A DNA stretch of 64,000 nt. Source: Spirosoma sp. Its GTDB lineage: Bacteria; Bacteroidota; Bacteroidia; Cytophagales; Spirosomataceae. Positions 52,436 to 61,553 of this stretch are shown here, piece after piece; within the stretch, counting starts at the first letter, position 1, and every line of letters starts with the position of its first letter. The stretch is taken from NCBI RefSeq assembly GCF_026391055.1, contig NZ_JAPLET010000015.1:124001-188000 (forward strand), read 5' to 3'. Below the pieces are notes generated by a model. The model did no database searches. It saw only the letters and a list, made by a program, of their open reading frames with translations, and was not told the DNA's origin. The position numbers and the translations under genes were made by a program.

Positions 52436-54406
52436 ATGAAAAAAATCGCTCTCTGGGCAGGATTGTGGGCATTGAGCCTCGCATCCTTTGCCCAAACTGC
52501 ACCTTCGTCAACGCCGGGTTCGAAATACGATCCGCTGGCACTCTTTCACCCGCTCTTTAACATGCAGCCTGGTAACGATTACCGGACCGGGAGTGGGGCA
52601 CCGGGACCGCGTTACTGGCAAAATCGCTCTGATTATCAGATCAACGTTACCCTCGATGATCAACAAAACACAATCACCGGCGAGGTGACGATTACGTACA
52701 AGAACAACTCTCCCGAAACACTGCCTTATCTGTGGTTGCAGTTGGATCAGAACGCCTTTAGCGACACGTCACGGGCTTCTAAAACGACCCCTGTTTCGGG
52801 CGGTCGCTTCGGAAATCTGGGCTTTTCGGGTGGGCTGACCATCACCAGCGTGACGGTTGATGCGGGCAAAGGCAAATTCACGACCATGCCCTATACCATC
52901 ACCGATACCCGGATGCAGGTACGCCTGACCGAACCTGTAAAGGCAAACGGCGATGTGGTGAAAGTGAAAGTGGCTTATTCATTTAAAATTCCCGAGTATG
53001 GCTCCGATCGTATGGGCCAGCTGAAGCGTAAAGACGGGATTATCTACGAAATAGCTCAATGGTACCCCCGCATGTGCGTTTATGACGACATCGAAGGCTG
53101 GAATGTGTTGCCTTACCTGGGCGCAGGCGAGTTTTACCTAGACTATGGTGATTACGAATACACCGTCACGGCTCCCTGGAACCATATTGTAGTTGGTTCG
53201 GGCGAGTTGCTCAATCCATCTGACGTACTGACCAACGAGCAGCTCAAACGGCTCGATCAGGCCCGTAAAAGTGATAAGACGGTCATTATCCGGGGGAAAG
53301 ACGAAGTGAACAATCCAGATACCCGACCTAAGCGGACGGGTACACTGACCTGGAAATTCCGCTGTCTCAACACTCGCGATGTGGCCTGGGCTTCGTCTAA
53401 AGCGTTTGTGTGGGATGCCGCTAAGATGAACCTGCCGAGCGGTAAGCCTGCCCTGGCCCAGTCGGTCTATCCGGCCGAAAGTGCCACAAACGACTCCTGG
53501 AATCGTTCGACCGAATACGTGAAAGGCTGCGTTGAGTTTTACTCGAATTACCTCTATGAATTCAGCTATCCGGTGGCTACCAACGTAGCGGGTATCGTTG
53601 GCGGAATGGAGTACCCCGGTATCATCTTCTGCGATCACAAGGACAAGAAAGATGCGCTTTGGGGCGTAACCGATCACGAATTTGGCCACAACTGGTTCCC
53701 AATGATTGTGGGTAACAACGAGCGGAAATTCCCCTGGATGGACGAAGGCTTCAATACTTTTATCAATACGCTATCGACGGCTAATTTCAACAAAGGCGAG
53801 TACGACCGGGAGCGGGGTACCATGCACGATATTGCGCCCGCGTTGTTCTACCCGGCCGAGCCTATCATGACCATTCCGGATGTTCAGCAGTCACGGGCGC
53901 TGGGTATTCTGGCGTATTATAAGCCGGGCATGGGACTGAAGCTTCTACGCGATGTGATTCTTGGGGCCGACCGCTTCGATTACGCCTTCAAAAACTACGT
54001 GAGCCGCTGGGCCTTCAAGCACCCGACACCGTATGATTTCTTCCGTACGATGGAAGATGGCGCGGGTGAAGACTTGGGCTGGTTCTGGCGCGGGTATTTC
54101 TACGAAACGTGGAAGCTCGACCAGAGCGTAAAAGAAGTGAAATATGTGGATGGTGCTGCCGACAAAGGCTCGTTGATCTCCATCGAAAACCTCGATAAAC
54201 TGGCTATGCCGGTCACTATCGAAGTGACCGAATCGAATGGCAAAAAAGGCCGCGTAAACCTGCCCATCGAAGTATGGCAGCGGGGCGGCACCTGGACGTT
54301 CAAATACAACTCGACATCGCCCTTAAAGACGGTCGTCGTTGACCCCGACCAGAAATTGCCGGACATCAACAGCAAAAACAACGTCTGGCGGGCAGAAGCA
54401 CAGTAA
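52436..54406 (+). CDS. M1-family zinc metallopeptidase, secreted
   Basis: Exported aminopeptidase-like enzyme of 656 residues. A signal peptide (about 1-18) precedes an M1 N-terminal beta domain (about 60-290) with a stretch resembling [20 protein letters not shown]. The catalytic site is HEFGH (414-418) followed 18 residues later by E437 (WMDEGFNTF). The gluzincin motif HExxH-x18-E is complete. The GAMEN-type exopeptidase motif is replaced by GGMEYPG. It probably trims peptides in the periplasm. It converges on the KAS III gene through a long hairpin. Confidence 0.93.
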   Translation: MKKIALWAGLWALSLASFAQTAPSSTPGSKYDPLALFHPLFNMQPGNDYRTGSGAPGPRYWQNRSDYQINVTLDDQQNTITGEVTITYKNNSPETLPYLWLQLDQNAFSDTSRASKTTPVSGGRFGNLGFSGGLTITSVTVDAGKGKFTTMPYTITDTRMQVRLTEPVKANGDVVKVKVAYSFKIPEYGSDRMGQLKRKDGIIYEIAQWYPRMCVYDDIEGWNVLPYLGAGEFYLDYGDYEYTVTAPWNHIVVGSGELLNPSDVLTNEQLKRLDQARKSDKTVIIRGKDEVNNPDTRPKRTGTLTWKFRCLNTRDVAWASSKAFVWDAAKMNLPSGKPALAQSVYPAESATNDSWNRSTEYVKGCVEFYSNYLYEFSYPVATNVAGIVGGMEYPGIIFCDHKDKKDALWGVTDHEFGHNWFPMIVGNNERKFPWMDEGFNTFINTLSTANFNKGEYDRERGTMHDIAPALFYPAEPIMTIPDVQQSRALGILAYYKPGMGLKLLRDVILGADRFDYAFKNYVSRWAFKHPTPYDFFRTMEDGAGEDLGWFWRGYFYETWKLDQSVKEVKYVDGAADKGSLISIENLDKLAMPVTIEVTESNGKKGRVNLPIEVWQRGGTWTFKYNSTSPLKTVVVDPDQKLPDINSKNNVWRAEAQ

Positions 54407-54434
54407 AAGCCGGTAAGCGGCTTCGCCTAAGTTG

Positions 54435-54493
54435 GTAAGTCGGTAAGTGGATGAGGCAAGAGTAACTCTTGCCTCATCCACTTACCGACTTAC
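54435..54493. terminator. Bidirectional terminator, 28-bp perfect stem
   Basis: Bases 54435-54462 pair perfectly with 54466-54493 with a TAA loop. It lies between the convergent M1 peptidase (ends 54406) and KAS III gene (ends 54501). Its stem sequence is unrelated to the other two long hairpins. Confidence 0.88.
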
Positions 54494-54500
54494 TAATTAA

Positions 54501-55439
54501 TTAAACCTCCACCAGCATCGCTCCGAAGGAGTAGCCCCCGCCAAAGACGGTGATTACGATCCGCTGGCCTTTCTGGAACGTATCCCACTGTTCGGACAGG
54601 GCGATGGCACAACCGGCGCAACCGGTGTTTCCGTAGCGTTGTATATTGGAGATAAGTTTTTCTTCGGGTAGCCCCAGGGTTTTCATGACGTTTCGCGAGA
54701 TACGCAGATTTGCCTGGTGGGGCAAAATATAATCTATGTCGGCGAGGGTCAGGCCACATTGCTCAATTACCTGTAAACTGGCTTTCGGCATGTACAGGCA
54801 GGCATTAATGAACACATCCCGTCCGTGCGGCATGGTAACGCCCCCATCGGCCGGTTTCATCATCACCCCCGTAGTGGCTTTGGGCGTATGAGCCGCCCCA
54901 CCGGTCGTCAACGCTTTTATGGCGAAATCGCCGTCACTCTGGCGTTCCTTCGTAATGAGCAGTGCAGCCGCTCCATCACCCCATAAATGGCCCGAAATCG
55001 TATCGGTCTCGTTATAATAAAGCGTATTGTGCTCCGACACGATGACGAGCGCACGCGTTGCTTTATTCAGAGCAAAATACCCTTCTACCACTTCGATGGC
55101 GTTTAGCAACGACGAACAGGCTGTCGAAATCGAAATAACGGGAATATCGGCAATACCCAGGTAATGCTGAGCTTCATGGGCCAGAGAAACAATGGTGTCG
55201 TAAGGCGTATAGGTACCGCCAACAATTAAATCGACGCTGGTCAGGTCAGTTTTTTCGCTGAGCCGCTGAACAACCTCAATTGTCATGGTATTTGTATTCT
55301 CGCCAGGACCGGCTTTGCGTCGCTCTGCGATACCCGTACGTTCGATAATCCACTCGCTGGACAAGCCATTGAGATTGGTAAAGTGTTCATTGCCAACTAT
55401 CTGCGAAGGTAGATAATGGCTTACTGCATGTATATACAT
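54501..55439 (-). CDS. Beta-ketoacyl-ACP synthase III (FabH-like)
   Basis: Thiolase-fold condensing enzyme of 312 residues. The KAS III triad is complete: C108 (STACSS), H241 (PHQANLR) and N271 (GNTGCAG), with spacing close to E. coli FabH (112, 244, 274). The terminal GGGYSFGAML is typical. Housekeeping FabH starts fatty-acid synthesis from acetyl-CoA and malonyl-ACP. This copy stands alone, away from acpP, fabD or plsX, so it could instead start a specialised lipid or polyene. Neighbours do not settle this. Confidence 0.88.
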   Translation of the reverse strand: MYIHAVSHYLPSQIVGNEHFTNLNGLSSEWIIERTGIAERRKAGPGENTNTMTIEVVQRLSEKTDLTSVDLIVGGTYTPYDTIVSLAHEAQHYLGIADIPVISISTACSSLLNAIEVVEGYFALNKATRALVIVSEHNTLYYNETDTISGHLWGDGAAALLITKERQSDGDFAIKALTTGGAAHTPKATTGVMMKPADGGVTMPHGRDVFINACLYMPKASLQVIEQCGLTLADIDYILPHQANLRISRNVMKTLGLPEEKLISNIQRYGNTGCAGCAIALSEQWDTFQKGQRIVITVFGGGYSFGAMLVEV

Positions 55440-55578
55440 CAGGCCAAAGAAATAGGGCTAATTCGTGTATAACCCAAATTAGTACTTAAAGTTAAATCCT
55501 TCCGGGAAAACGTGGTATTGAACATTAGAACAATACAATAATGTATTGATTATGTTCTGTCTTTAATGACTTTTTGTG

Positions 55579-56706
55579 TCATCTGGTGGTCTTAAGAACG
55601 AGCGAATAAAACTGGAGCAGCTTACCCGCTTCCGTCGACCAGTTGTAAAGCTGCTCAACAGCCTGGCGTCCGCGCTGTCCCATTCGGCGGGCCTCATCGG
55701 GGTTTTCAATCAGGTAAGCAAGCGAATCGGCTAGTTGTGCCGGATCATGGGGAGAAACGCAGAAGCCGCAATGGTGACGGTCAACGATATCGCGGTAAAG
55801 TGGAAAGTCGGACGTAATAACGGGCAGGCCAAGGGCCATATATTCAAACAATTTTGTGGTATAAGATTCTGGGTAATCACCAACGGGCTTTAGCAGGGCC
55901 AGTCCGGCCGTGGCACCACGGGCATACTGAAAAGCAAGACGCTGGTCTGTATACCCATAGAAGTGGAGATGATCCCGTATCCGGGCATAGCCGGGCAGGT
56001 TTTCCAGATTTGTATCCGTAAAGGTACGCCGACCAAACAGATGCACAATGAACCGGGGGTAGGTTATTCCTAATTTGGCAAAGCTATCAACCAATGTATC
56101 AACGGCCCGGTCGAAGCTGAGCAAGCCAATGTAAAAGAAAGAGGGGGTTTCGGGACTTGGGTTATACGGTGTACAAAAGGGGTCCAGAAAGGACAGAAGC
56201 GGGTAATTATAGACGACCACATGGGGGCTGGCCAATTGCGTGTATGTACTCAAATACCCGTGTTCCGTAAAAATAAGGAAGAAATGCCGCTGGGCCAGCC
56301 GGTCGAACAGGCGGAACATCTGCCGAAGCAAAGCCCCGTTGTTGCTGGTCTTTAACTGCATTTTTTTGTGCAGATTCTCCTGTACTTCGTAAATGACCTG
56401 AGCCCCCAGCAACCGAAATACGTACGCAAAGGGCAAAAACTCCGGTGAGTACACATGCACAAGCCGAGGGCGTAGCCAGATGCAGCGCAGTACAATAAGA
56501 GGGCAGGTGATCAGCAACCGCCAGATAACCCGACGAAAATAGGGTAGTCCAACGAAACGGATACCTGGCAAAACCGCCGGGTCGGCATGCGGAAGGGCAC
56601 AAAAGACTTCATAGACCGAAGCCAGCGTCTGACATTGCTTGAACACCACGCGCGGGTCTTGGGGCGGGTGCGCGGTACTAATGTGTAAGACGCGGATTTT
56701 CTTCAT
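55579..56706 (-). CDS. GT4-type glycosyltransferase
   Basis: A 375-residue GT-B fold glycosyltransferase, cytoplasmic or membrane-peripheral. The N-terminus VLHISTAHPPQDPRVVFK and the C-terminal nucleotide-sugar site with YPESYTTKLFEYMALGLPVI (the E-x7-E type motif) fit GT4. It has one strongly hydrophobic segment near 60-80 (RLLITCPLIVLRCIWL) that may contact the membrane. The donor and acceptor sugars are unknown. It ends 139 bases before the KAS III start, and its start is 11 bases from the stop of the DUF922-like gene, implying a shared transcript. Confidence 0.88.
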   Translation of the reverse strand: MKKIRVLHISTAHPPQDPRVVFKQCQTLASVYEVFCALPHADPAVLPGIRFVGLPYFRRVIWRLLITCPLIVLRCIWLRPRLVHVYSPEFLPFAYVFRLLGAQVIYEVQENLHKKMQLKTSNNGALLRQMFRLFDRLAQRHFFLIFTEHGYLSTYTQLASPHVVVYNYPLLSFLDPFCTPYNPSPETPSFFYIGLLSFDRAVDTLVDSFAKLGITYPRFIVHLFGRRTFTDTNLENLPGYARIRDHLHFYGYTDQRLAFQYARGATAGLALLKPVGDYPESYTTKLFEYMALGLPVITSDFPLYRDIVDRHHCGFCVSPHDPAQLADSLAYLIENPDEARRMGQRGRQAVEQLYNWSTEAGKLLQFYSLVLKTTR

Positions 56707-56717
56707 GAAGGCGTTTG

Positions 56718-57800
56718 CTACTTAATAACGCCAAACGTACGCAGTTCTGCGTCGATCTTTTCATTCCACCGCTCCTGAGCAGCCTGGTTAAGGCTGTGAT
56801 TGGTTTCATTATCATACTGGGTCTGCATCCGGCTCATCTCCCGAAAAGATTCCAGAAACTGGTATTGCGTAATGCTGTTGTAATCTTCCAGCGTCAGGTT
56901 TTCGGGCTGGATTTTCCGCTTGAAGCGCTCCACAATGATTTTCACAATGTCGAAGTGGCGTTGTTCGTGGTTGAGCGCATAGGCGTTGCGGGCATCGGCC
57001 CGGCCCCAGGAAGACTGTTTCAGCATGTAGGCCTTGGCCGAAAGATTGAGTACGATAACACCGTCTTTCACACTGCTTTTCCCCTCGTAGGCAAAGCTGG
57101 TAAACACTTCAGCGGCATAATGACTACCCTGACGCGGAGGAGCCTTAAAATCGTCCCAGGTAAGCTTACGGGCCGGGTTATAGTGAACCGTGTCGTCGTC
57201 GGTGATCCGGGTATCGTCGGTAAAGATAATCTTGAGGCTCCGGGCCAGCTTTTCGTTATTGCCGCTTTCCCGTTTCATGTACTCGTTTAAGCTGCGCAGC
57301 GACGAGACCACGGCCTGCCGGATGGTAGGCTCAATAACCGATGGGTCGCTCAACGGGCGGGTATAGGTGGCACTGCCCTGATAATCGGTCAGGCGGGTGC
57401 TGGTAGCGTTGCCATCATCATCTTTCCCGAGCAGCTCAAAGGTAACGGCAAAGGTAAATTTACCCGATACACGGTTCCCCGAAGCTGTTTCGCTGACTCG
57501 GCACTGTCGGATACGCATGGCAATGGGCCGCAACGATTTATTCTGCTTGAGCCCCTGGTTGATGAACTGCATAAAACTGTTGGCTACGCCTTTTTCCAGA
57601 TCAACGGGTTGGGGCGGCTGGTTCAGCACCAGGGCCAGATGCGCCACCGGACCCCGGTCTGAACGTTGGTCGGTAACGGCAGCAATGTAAAATTCCTTTG
57701 GGGTAAACGGCAGCGACTCGGAGCGGAGCCGGATTGGGTCCGGAGCTGAAAAAAGCGCGAGTGACCCAACTATAAACAGCGCAAAAAATGCTTTATTCAT
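56718..57800 (-). CDS. DUF922-like predicted secreted zinc protease
   Basis: A 360-residue exported protein with a signal peptide (about 1-19). The C-terminal half has the DUF922 pattern: LTWDDFKAPP, then NHEQRHFDI with an HExxH zinc motif, then a helical tail. The N-terminal half (about 25-190) has no recognised domain. DUF922 members are predicted zincins, but activity has little direct support. It precedes the glycosyltransferase by 11 bases and follows the secA terminator. Confidence 0.78.
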   Translation of the reverse strand: MNKAFFALFIVGSLALFSAPDPIRLRSESLPFTPKEFYIAAVTDQRSDRGPVAHLALVLNQPPQPVDLEKGVANSFMQFINQGLKQNKSLRPIAMRIRQCRVSETASGNRVSGKFTFAVTFELLGKDDDGNATSTRLTDYQGSATYTRPLSDPSVIEPTIRQAVVSSLRSLNEYMKRESGNNEKLARSLKIIFTDDTRITDDDTVHYNPARKLTWDDFKAPPRQGSHYAAEVFTSFAYEGKSSVKDGVIVLNLSAKAYMLKQSSWGRADARNAYALNHEQRHFDIVKIIVERFKRKIQPENLTLEDYNSITQYQFLESFREMSRMQTQYDNETNHSLNQAAQERWNEKIDAELRTFGVIK

Positions 57801-57851
57801 CCTGCCTATTTAACGGCTTAATCAGCTAAAAAGTGCTCTTTTATGCACACA

Positions 57852-57888
57852 AAAACGCCCTTCGAATCTAGCATCCGAAGGGCGTTTT
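57852..57888 (-). terminator. Terminator of secA
   Basis: A 13-bp perfect stem (57852-57864 with 57876-57888) with an 11-base loop and T-run on the minus strand, 19 bases beyond the secA stop codon. Confidence 0.92.
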
Positions 57889-57906
57889 ATCAAGCGTTAT
57901 CGTCTG

Positions 57907-60900
57907 TTAATCAATGAGCATCGCCTTGCCGCTCACCACGTCGTTTTCAACCGTTTTGAACTTCACATCGCGCTTCACCGAGCCATCGACGTACTGAACG
58001 TTAACGCGGGCGTTGCGGTCCAGTTTGGCTACCCGTACCGGAGCCTGACGGGGCGCCATGGGTGGTGCTCCCGCGCCCATAGCGTTGTTCTCAGCCATAC
58101 GCCGGGCGTATTCTTCGGGGCCGGTAGCCAAGTGGTCGTCGTCAAAGTCTTCCATGTTCGTATGGAGCTGTGGTTGTGGCTGCGGCCGTTGCTGAACCGG
58201 AGCCTGACGAATTTCCTGCTGAACCTCTTCCGCATCCTGCGCCGGAATGTCGGCTTTGGTCAGGAAGTTGATCGTGTCGAAGTTGACCTTGTTCAGGAAG
58301 CGCTTGAACAACTCGACAGACTCGAACTTGTAAACAAGCAACGGGTCCTTCTGCTCAAATACCGCATTCTGAACCGACTGTTTCAGATCGTCCATCTCGC
58401 GGAGGTGTTCCTTCCATTCCTGGTCGATGACTGACAGCGTTACAGCTTTCTCCATCTCCGTTACGATGTCGCGCGCGCCCGATTCAACCGCTTTCCGCAA
58501 ATCGGTAACGACCGTCAGTTCGTGCATCCCATCGGAGAAAGGTACCACGATGTTTTTGATCTGATGACCCTGCTCGTTCAGAACCTGCGTCAGTACGGGC
58601 AACGCTTTGTCTGCAATCGCCTGGTTTTTGGCCTGGTAATTGGCTTCGGCTTCTTCGTACAACCGGCGCGTCTGATCCGGCTTTTTCAGACGGTTGAACT
58701 CCTCTGCCGTTAGTGCGGGCGAAAGGCCAAGGGTAGTCAGCAACTGAAGTTTGATCTCTTCGTAGTTGCCTTCGGCGTTGTTCACCGTTTCTTCCACCAC
58801 ATCGTACATGGTGTTGGCAATGTCCAGTGGCAAACGATCGCCGAACAGCGCGTTCCGACGGCGTTTGTAAATCGCTTCGCGCTGGTAGTTCATCACGTCG
58901 TCGTACTCAAGCAGTCGCTTCCGAATACCGAAGTTGTTCTCTTCTACTTTCTTCTGCGCCCGCTCGATGGACTTGGTGATCATCGAGTGCTGAATCACTT
59001 CGCCTTCTTCCAGGCCCATACGGTCCATCACTTTGGCAATCCGCTCAGAACCGAACAACCGCATCAGGCTGTCTTCCAGCGAGACGAAGAACTGCGAGGT
59101 ACCCGGATCGCCCTGACGACCGGCCCGACCACGCAGCTGCCGGTCGACCCGGCGGGATTCGTGACGCTCTGTACCAATAATGGCCAGACCACCCGCTGCC
59201 CGCGACTCGGGAGTAAGTTTAATATCCGTACCCCGACCAGCCATGTTGGTGGCAATCGTAACGGTGCCGGGTAAACCGGCGGTAGCCACAATTTCGGCTT
59301 CGCGCTGGTGGTATTTGGCGTTCAATACCTGGTGCTGAATTTTGCGGAGCGTCAGTAGGCGGCTCAGTAATTCGGAGTTTTCGACCGAGGTCGTACCCAC
59401 CAGTACCGGCCGTCCTTTTTCAACGAGACTGGTAATCTCATCAACAACGGCATTGTATTTTTCGCGTACCGACCGGTATACTTTATCTTCTTCATCGGCC
59501 CGGCTAATGGCCCGGTTCGTTGGAATAACAACCACGTCCATTTTGTAGATCTGCCAGAATTCGGAGGCTTCCGTTTCGGCCGTACCGGTCATACCCGCCC
59601 GCTTGTGGTACATCCGGAAATAGTTCTGGAGCGTAACCGTAGCGTAGGTCTGGGTAGCGTCTTCAACTTTTACGTTCTCCTTGGCTTCAACCGCCTGGTG
59701 CAGACCATCCGACCACCGGCGGCCTTCCATGATCCGGCCCGTTTGCTCATCTACGATCTTCACCTTGCCGTCCATGATCACGTACTCGGTGTCTTTTTCG
59801 AATAAGCAATAGGCTTTCAACAGCTGGTTGACGGTATTGATACGCTGGGTTTTAACGGCGTAATCCCGAACAACGGCTTCTTTGTGCAGAATTTTTTCCT
59901 GCTCCGAGAAGTCGCTGTCTTTGTCAATGGCATTGAGGTCGATGGACAAATCGGGCAGGATGAAGAAGTTCGGATCTTCGCCCGAGCCGGTAATGTAGTC
60001 GATTCCTTTTTCGGTCAGGTCAATACCGTTGTGCCGCTCGTCGATGGTGAAATACAAGGGAGCGTCGGCTTCGGGCATCAGCTTCTGGTTTTCGGCCAGA
60101 TAAATCGATTCCGTTTTCTGAAGCAGGGCTTTGTTGCCGGTTTCGCTCAGGAACTTGATCAGCGGCTTGTGCTTCGGCAAACCACGGTACGCCCGGAATA
60201 AAGACAGGCCTCCTTCTTTTTCGTCGCCGGCGGCAATCTTTTTCTTGGCGTCGTTCAGGTAATCGTACACCAGTTTGCGCTGGGCTTCGACCAGACGGGA
60301 TACGCGGGGCTTCAACTCGATATAATCCTGTTCATCCCCACGCGGAACGGGTCCGCTGATGATGAGCGGTGTCCGGGCATCGTCGATCAGTACGGAGTCG
60401 ACTTCATCGACCATAGCGTAATGGTGTTTCCGCTGAACGAGTTCGCCCGGTTCACGGGCCATATTATCGCGCAGGTAATCGAAACCAAATTCGTTGTTGG
60501 TACCGTAGGTAATATCGGCCAGATAGGCCATCTTCCGTTGCTCTGAGTTGGGCTGGTGCTTGTCGATGCAATCGACCCGCATGCTGTGAAACTCGAAAAG
60601 AGGAGCCATCCACTCGGAGTCACGCTTGGCCAGGTAATCGTTGACCGTAACGATATGCACACCCCGACCGGCCAGGCCGTTGAGGAATGCCGGGAAAGTA
60701 GCCACGAGGGTTTTCCCTTCGCCCGTTGCCATTTCGGCAATTTTACCCTGGTGAAGCACAACCCCGCCAATGATCTGGACATTATAATGCACCATATCCC
60801 ATTTGATGGGTGTTCCGGCAGCATCCCAGGTGTTGGACCAGTGGGCCTGATCGCCGTCAATCTGAACGTTGCGTTTGCGGGTAGCAATCTCACGGTCGAA

Positions 60901-61299
60901 GTCCGTAGCGGTAACGGTCAACTGCTCATTCTCCGTAAATCGGCGGGCTGTTTCTTTAACAACGGCAAATGCACGGGGAAGAATGTCGAGCAACACGCGC
61001 TCCAGTTCGGTGTTACGGTCGGCTTCGAGCTTATCAATTCGATTGAAGAGCCGCTCTTTTTCGTTGACATCCACATCAGGATGACTAACATGCTCGTTAA
61101 TTTCGCTGATCTGGTTGTCGATGTCGGCCAGTTCGGCAGCAATCTGTGCTTTGAGGTCAGCGGATACCCGACGTAGTTCGTCGTTGGAGAGGTCTTTTAA
61201 CTGAGCAAATTCGGCATTAACCTTTTCAACGTAGGGAAGCAATTCCTTGATATCCCGTTGCGATTTGGTCCCGAAAAATTTAGCTATCAGGTTAATCAT
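57907..61299 (-). CDS. secA: SecA, protein translocase ATPase
   Basis: Motor of the Sec export pathway, 1130 residues, larger than E. coli SecA (901). Walker A is ATGEGKT (191-197), the DEVD box is 298-301, and the second ATPase domain has [10 protein letters not shown] and the SERxxR-type arginine region. The extra length includes a charged helical insertion at about 52-105 ([17 protein letters not shown]), common in Bacteroidota, and long loops in the central part. The C-terminal 170 residues are Gln/Pro rich and end in [10 protein letters not shown]. The usual zinc-binding CxCxSGx6CH tail is absent. Confidence 0.97.
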   Translation of the reverse strand: MINLIAKFFGTKSQRDIKELLPYVEKVNAEFAQLKDLSNDELRRVSADLKAQIAAELADIDNQISEINEHVSHPDVDVNEKERLFNRIDKLEADRNTELERVLLDILPRAFAVVKETARRFTENEQLTVTATDFDREIATRKRNVQIDGDQAHWSNTWDAAGTPIKWDMVHYNVQIIGGVVLHQGKIAEMATGEGKTLVATFPAFLNGLAGRGVHIVTVNDYLAKRDSEWMAPLFEFHSMRVDCIDKHQPNSEQRKMAYLADITYGTNNEFGFDYLRDNMAREPGELVQRKHHYAMVDEVDSVLIDDARTPLIISGPVPRGDEQDYIELKPRVSRLVEAQRKLVYDYLNDAKKKIAAGDEKEGGLSLFRAYRGLPKHKPLIKFLSETGNKALLQKTESIYLAENQKLMPEADAPLYFTIDERHNGIDLTEKGIDYITGSGEDPNFFILPDLSIDLNAIDKDSDFSEQEKILHKEAVVRDYAVKTQRINTVNQLLKAYCLFEKDTEYVIMDGKVKIVDEQTGRIMEGRRWSDGLHQAVEAKENVKVEDATQTYATVTLQNYFRMYHKRAGMTGTAETEASEFWQIYKMDVVVIPTNRAISRADEEDKVYRSVREKYNAVVDEITSLVEKGRPVLVGTTSVENSELLSRLLTLRKIQHQVLNAKYHQREAEIVATAGLPGTVTIATNMAGRGTDIKLTPESRAAGGLAIIGTERHESRRVDRQLRGRAGRQGDPGTSQFFVSLEDSLMRLFGSERIAKVMDRMGLEEGEVIQHSMITKSIERAQKKVEENNFGIRKRLLEYDDVMNYQREAIYKRRRNALFGDRLPLDIANTMYDVVEETVNNAEGNYEEIKLQLLTTLGLSPALTAEEFNRLKKPDQTRRLYEEAEANYQAKNQAIADKALPVLTQVLNEQGHQIKNIVVPFSDGMHELTVVTDLRKAVESGARDIVTEMEKAVTLSVIDQEWKEHLREMDDLKQSVQNAVFEQKDPLLVYKFESVELFKRFLNKVNFDTINFLTKADIPAQDAEEVQQEIRQAPVQQRPQPQPQLHTNMEDFDDDHLATGPEEYARRMAENNAMGAGAPPMAPRQAPVRVAKLDRNARVNVQYVDGSVKRDVKFKTVENDVVSGKAMLID

Positions 61300-61422
61300 A
61301 TTATCTTTATTAAATAGTCGTTATCGGTCTATTCCAGCGGTCAACAGGTTTTAAACATTAGTTGTTAGTTACCAATGGCAGCAAAAGCAGTCCGTATTGA
61401 CTGACCAACCGACTTTTAGCCA

Positions 61423-61452
61423 CAAATTTAGTGCATTACAACGGGACTACAA
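61423..61452 (-). promoter_or_regulatory. secA promoter
   Basis: On the minus strand a TTG (61452-61450) is followed after 19 bases by TAAATTTG (61430-61423), a full consensus match. It predicts a secA leader of roughly 115 bases. Confidence 0.65.
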
Positions 61453-61494
61453 TCGAAGAGTCCGTTGGATAGTACTCAATGATTATATGGAACA

Positions 61495-61521
61495 TTGTTT
61501 AAAAGGAATCCATTACTTTTG
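61495..61521 (+). promoter_or_regulatory. Promoter for the polysaccharide export gene
   Basis: TTG at 61495-61497 and TACTTTTG at 61514-61521 are 16 bases apart, one short of the typical spacing. Transcription would start near 61528, which leaves a short leader to ATG 61554. Confidence 0.5.
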
Positions 61522-61553
61522 CAGTTCAAATTTTGGCCCAACAGCCATGGTTT

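Noticed and set aside
57907-61299. Several forward ORFs of 60-200 codons within secA
   Set aside because: All lie opposite conserved SecA motifs and show no protein-like composition or starts.
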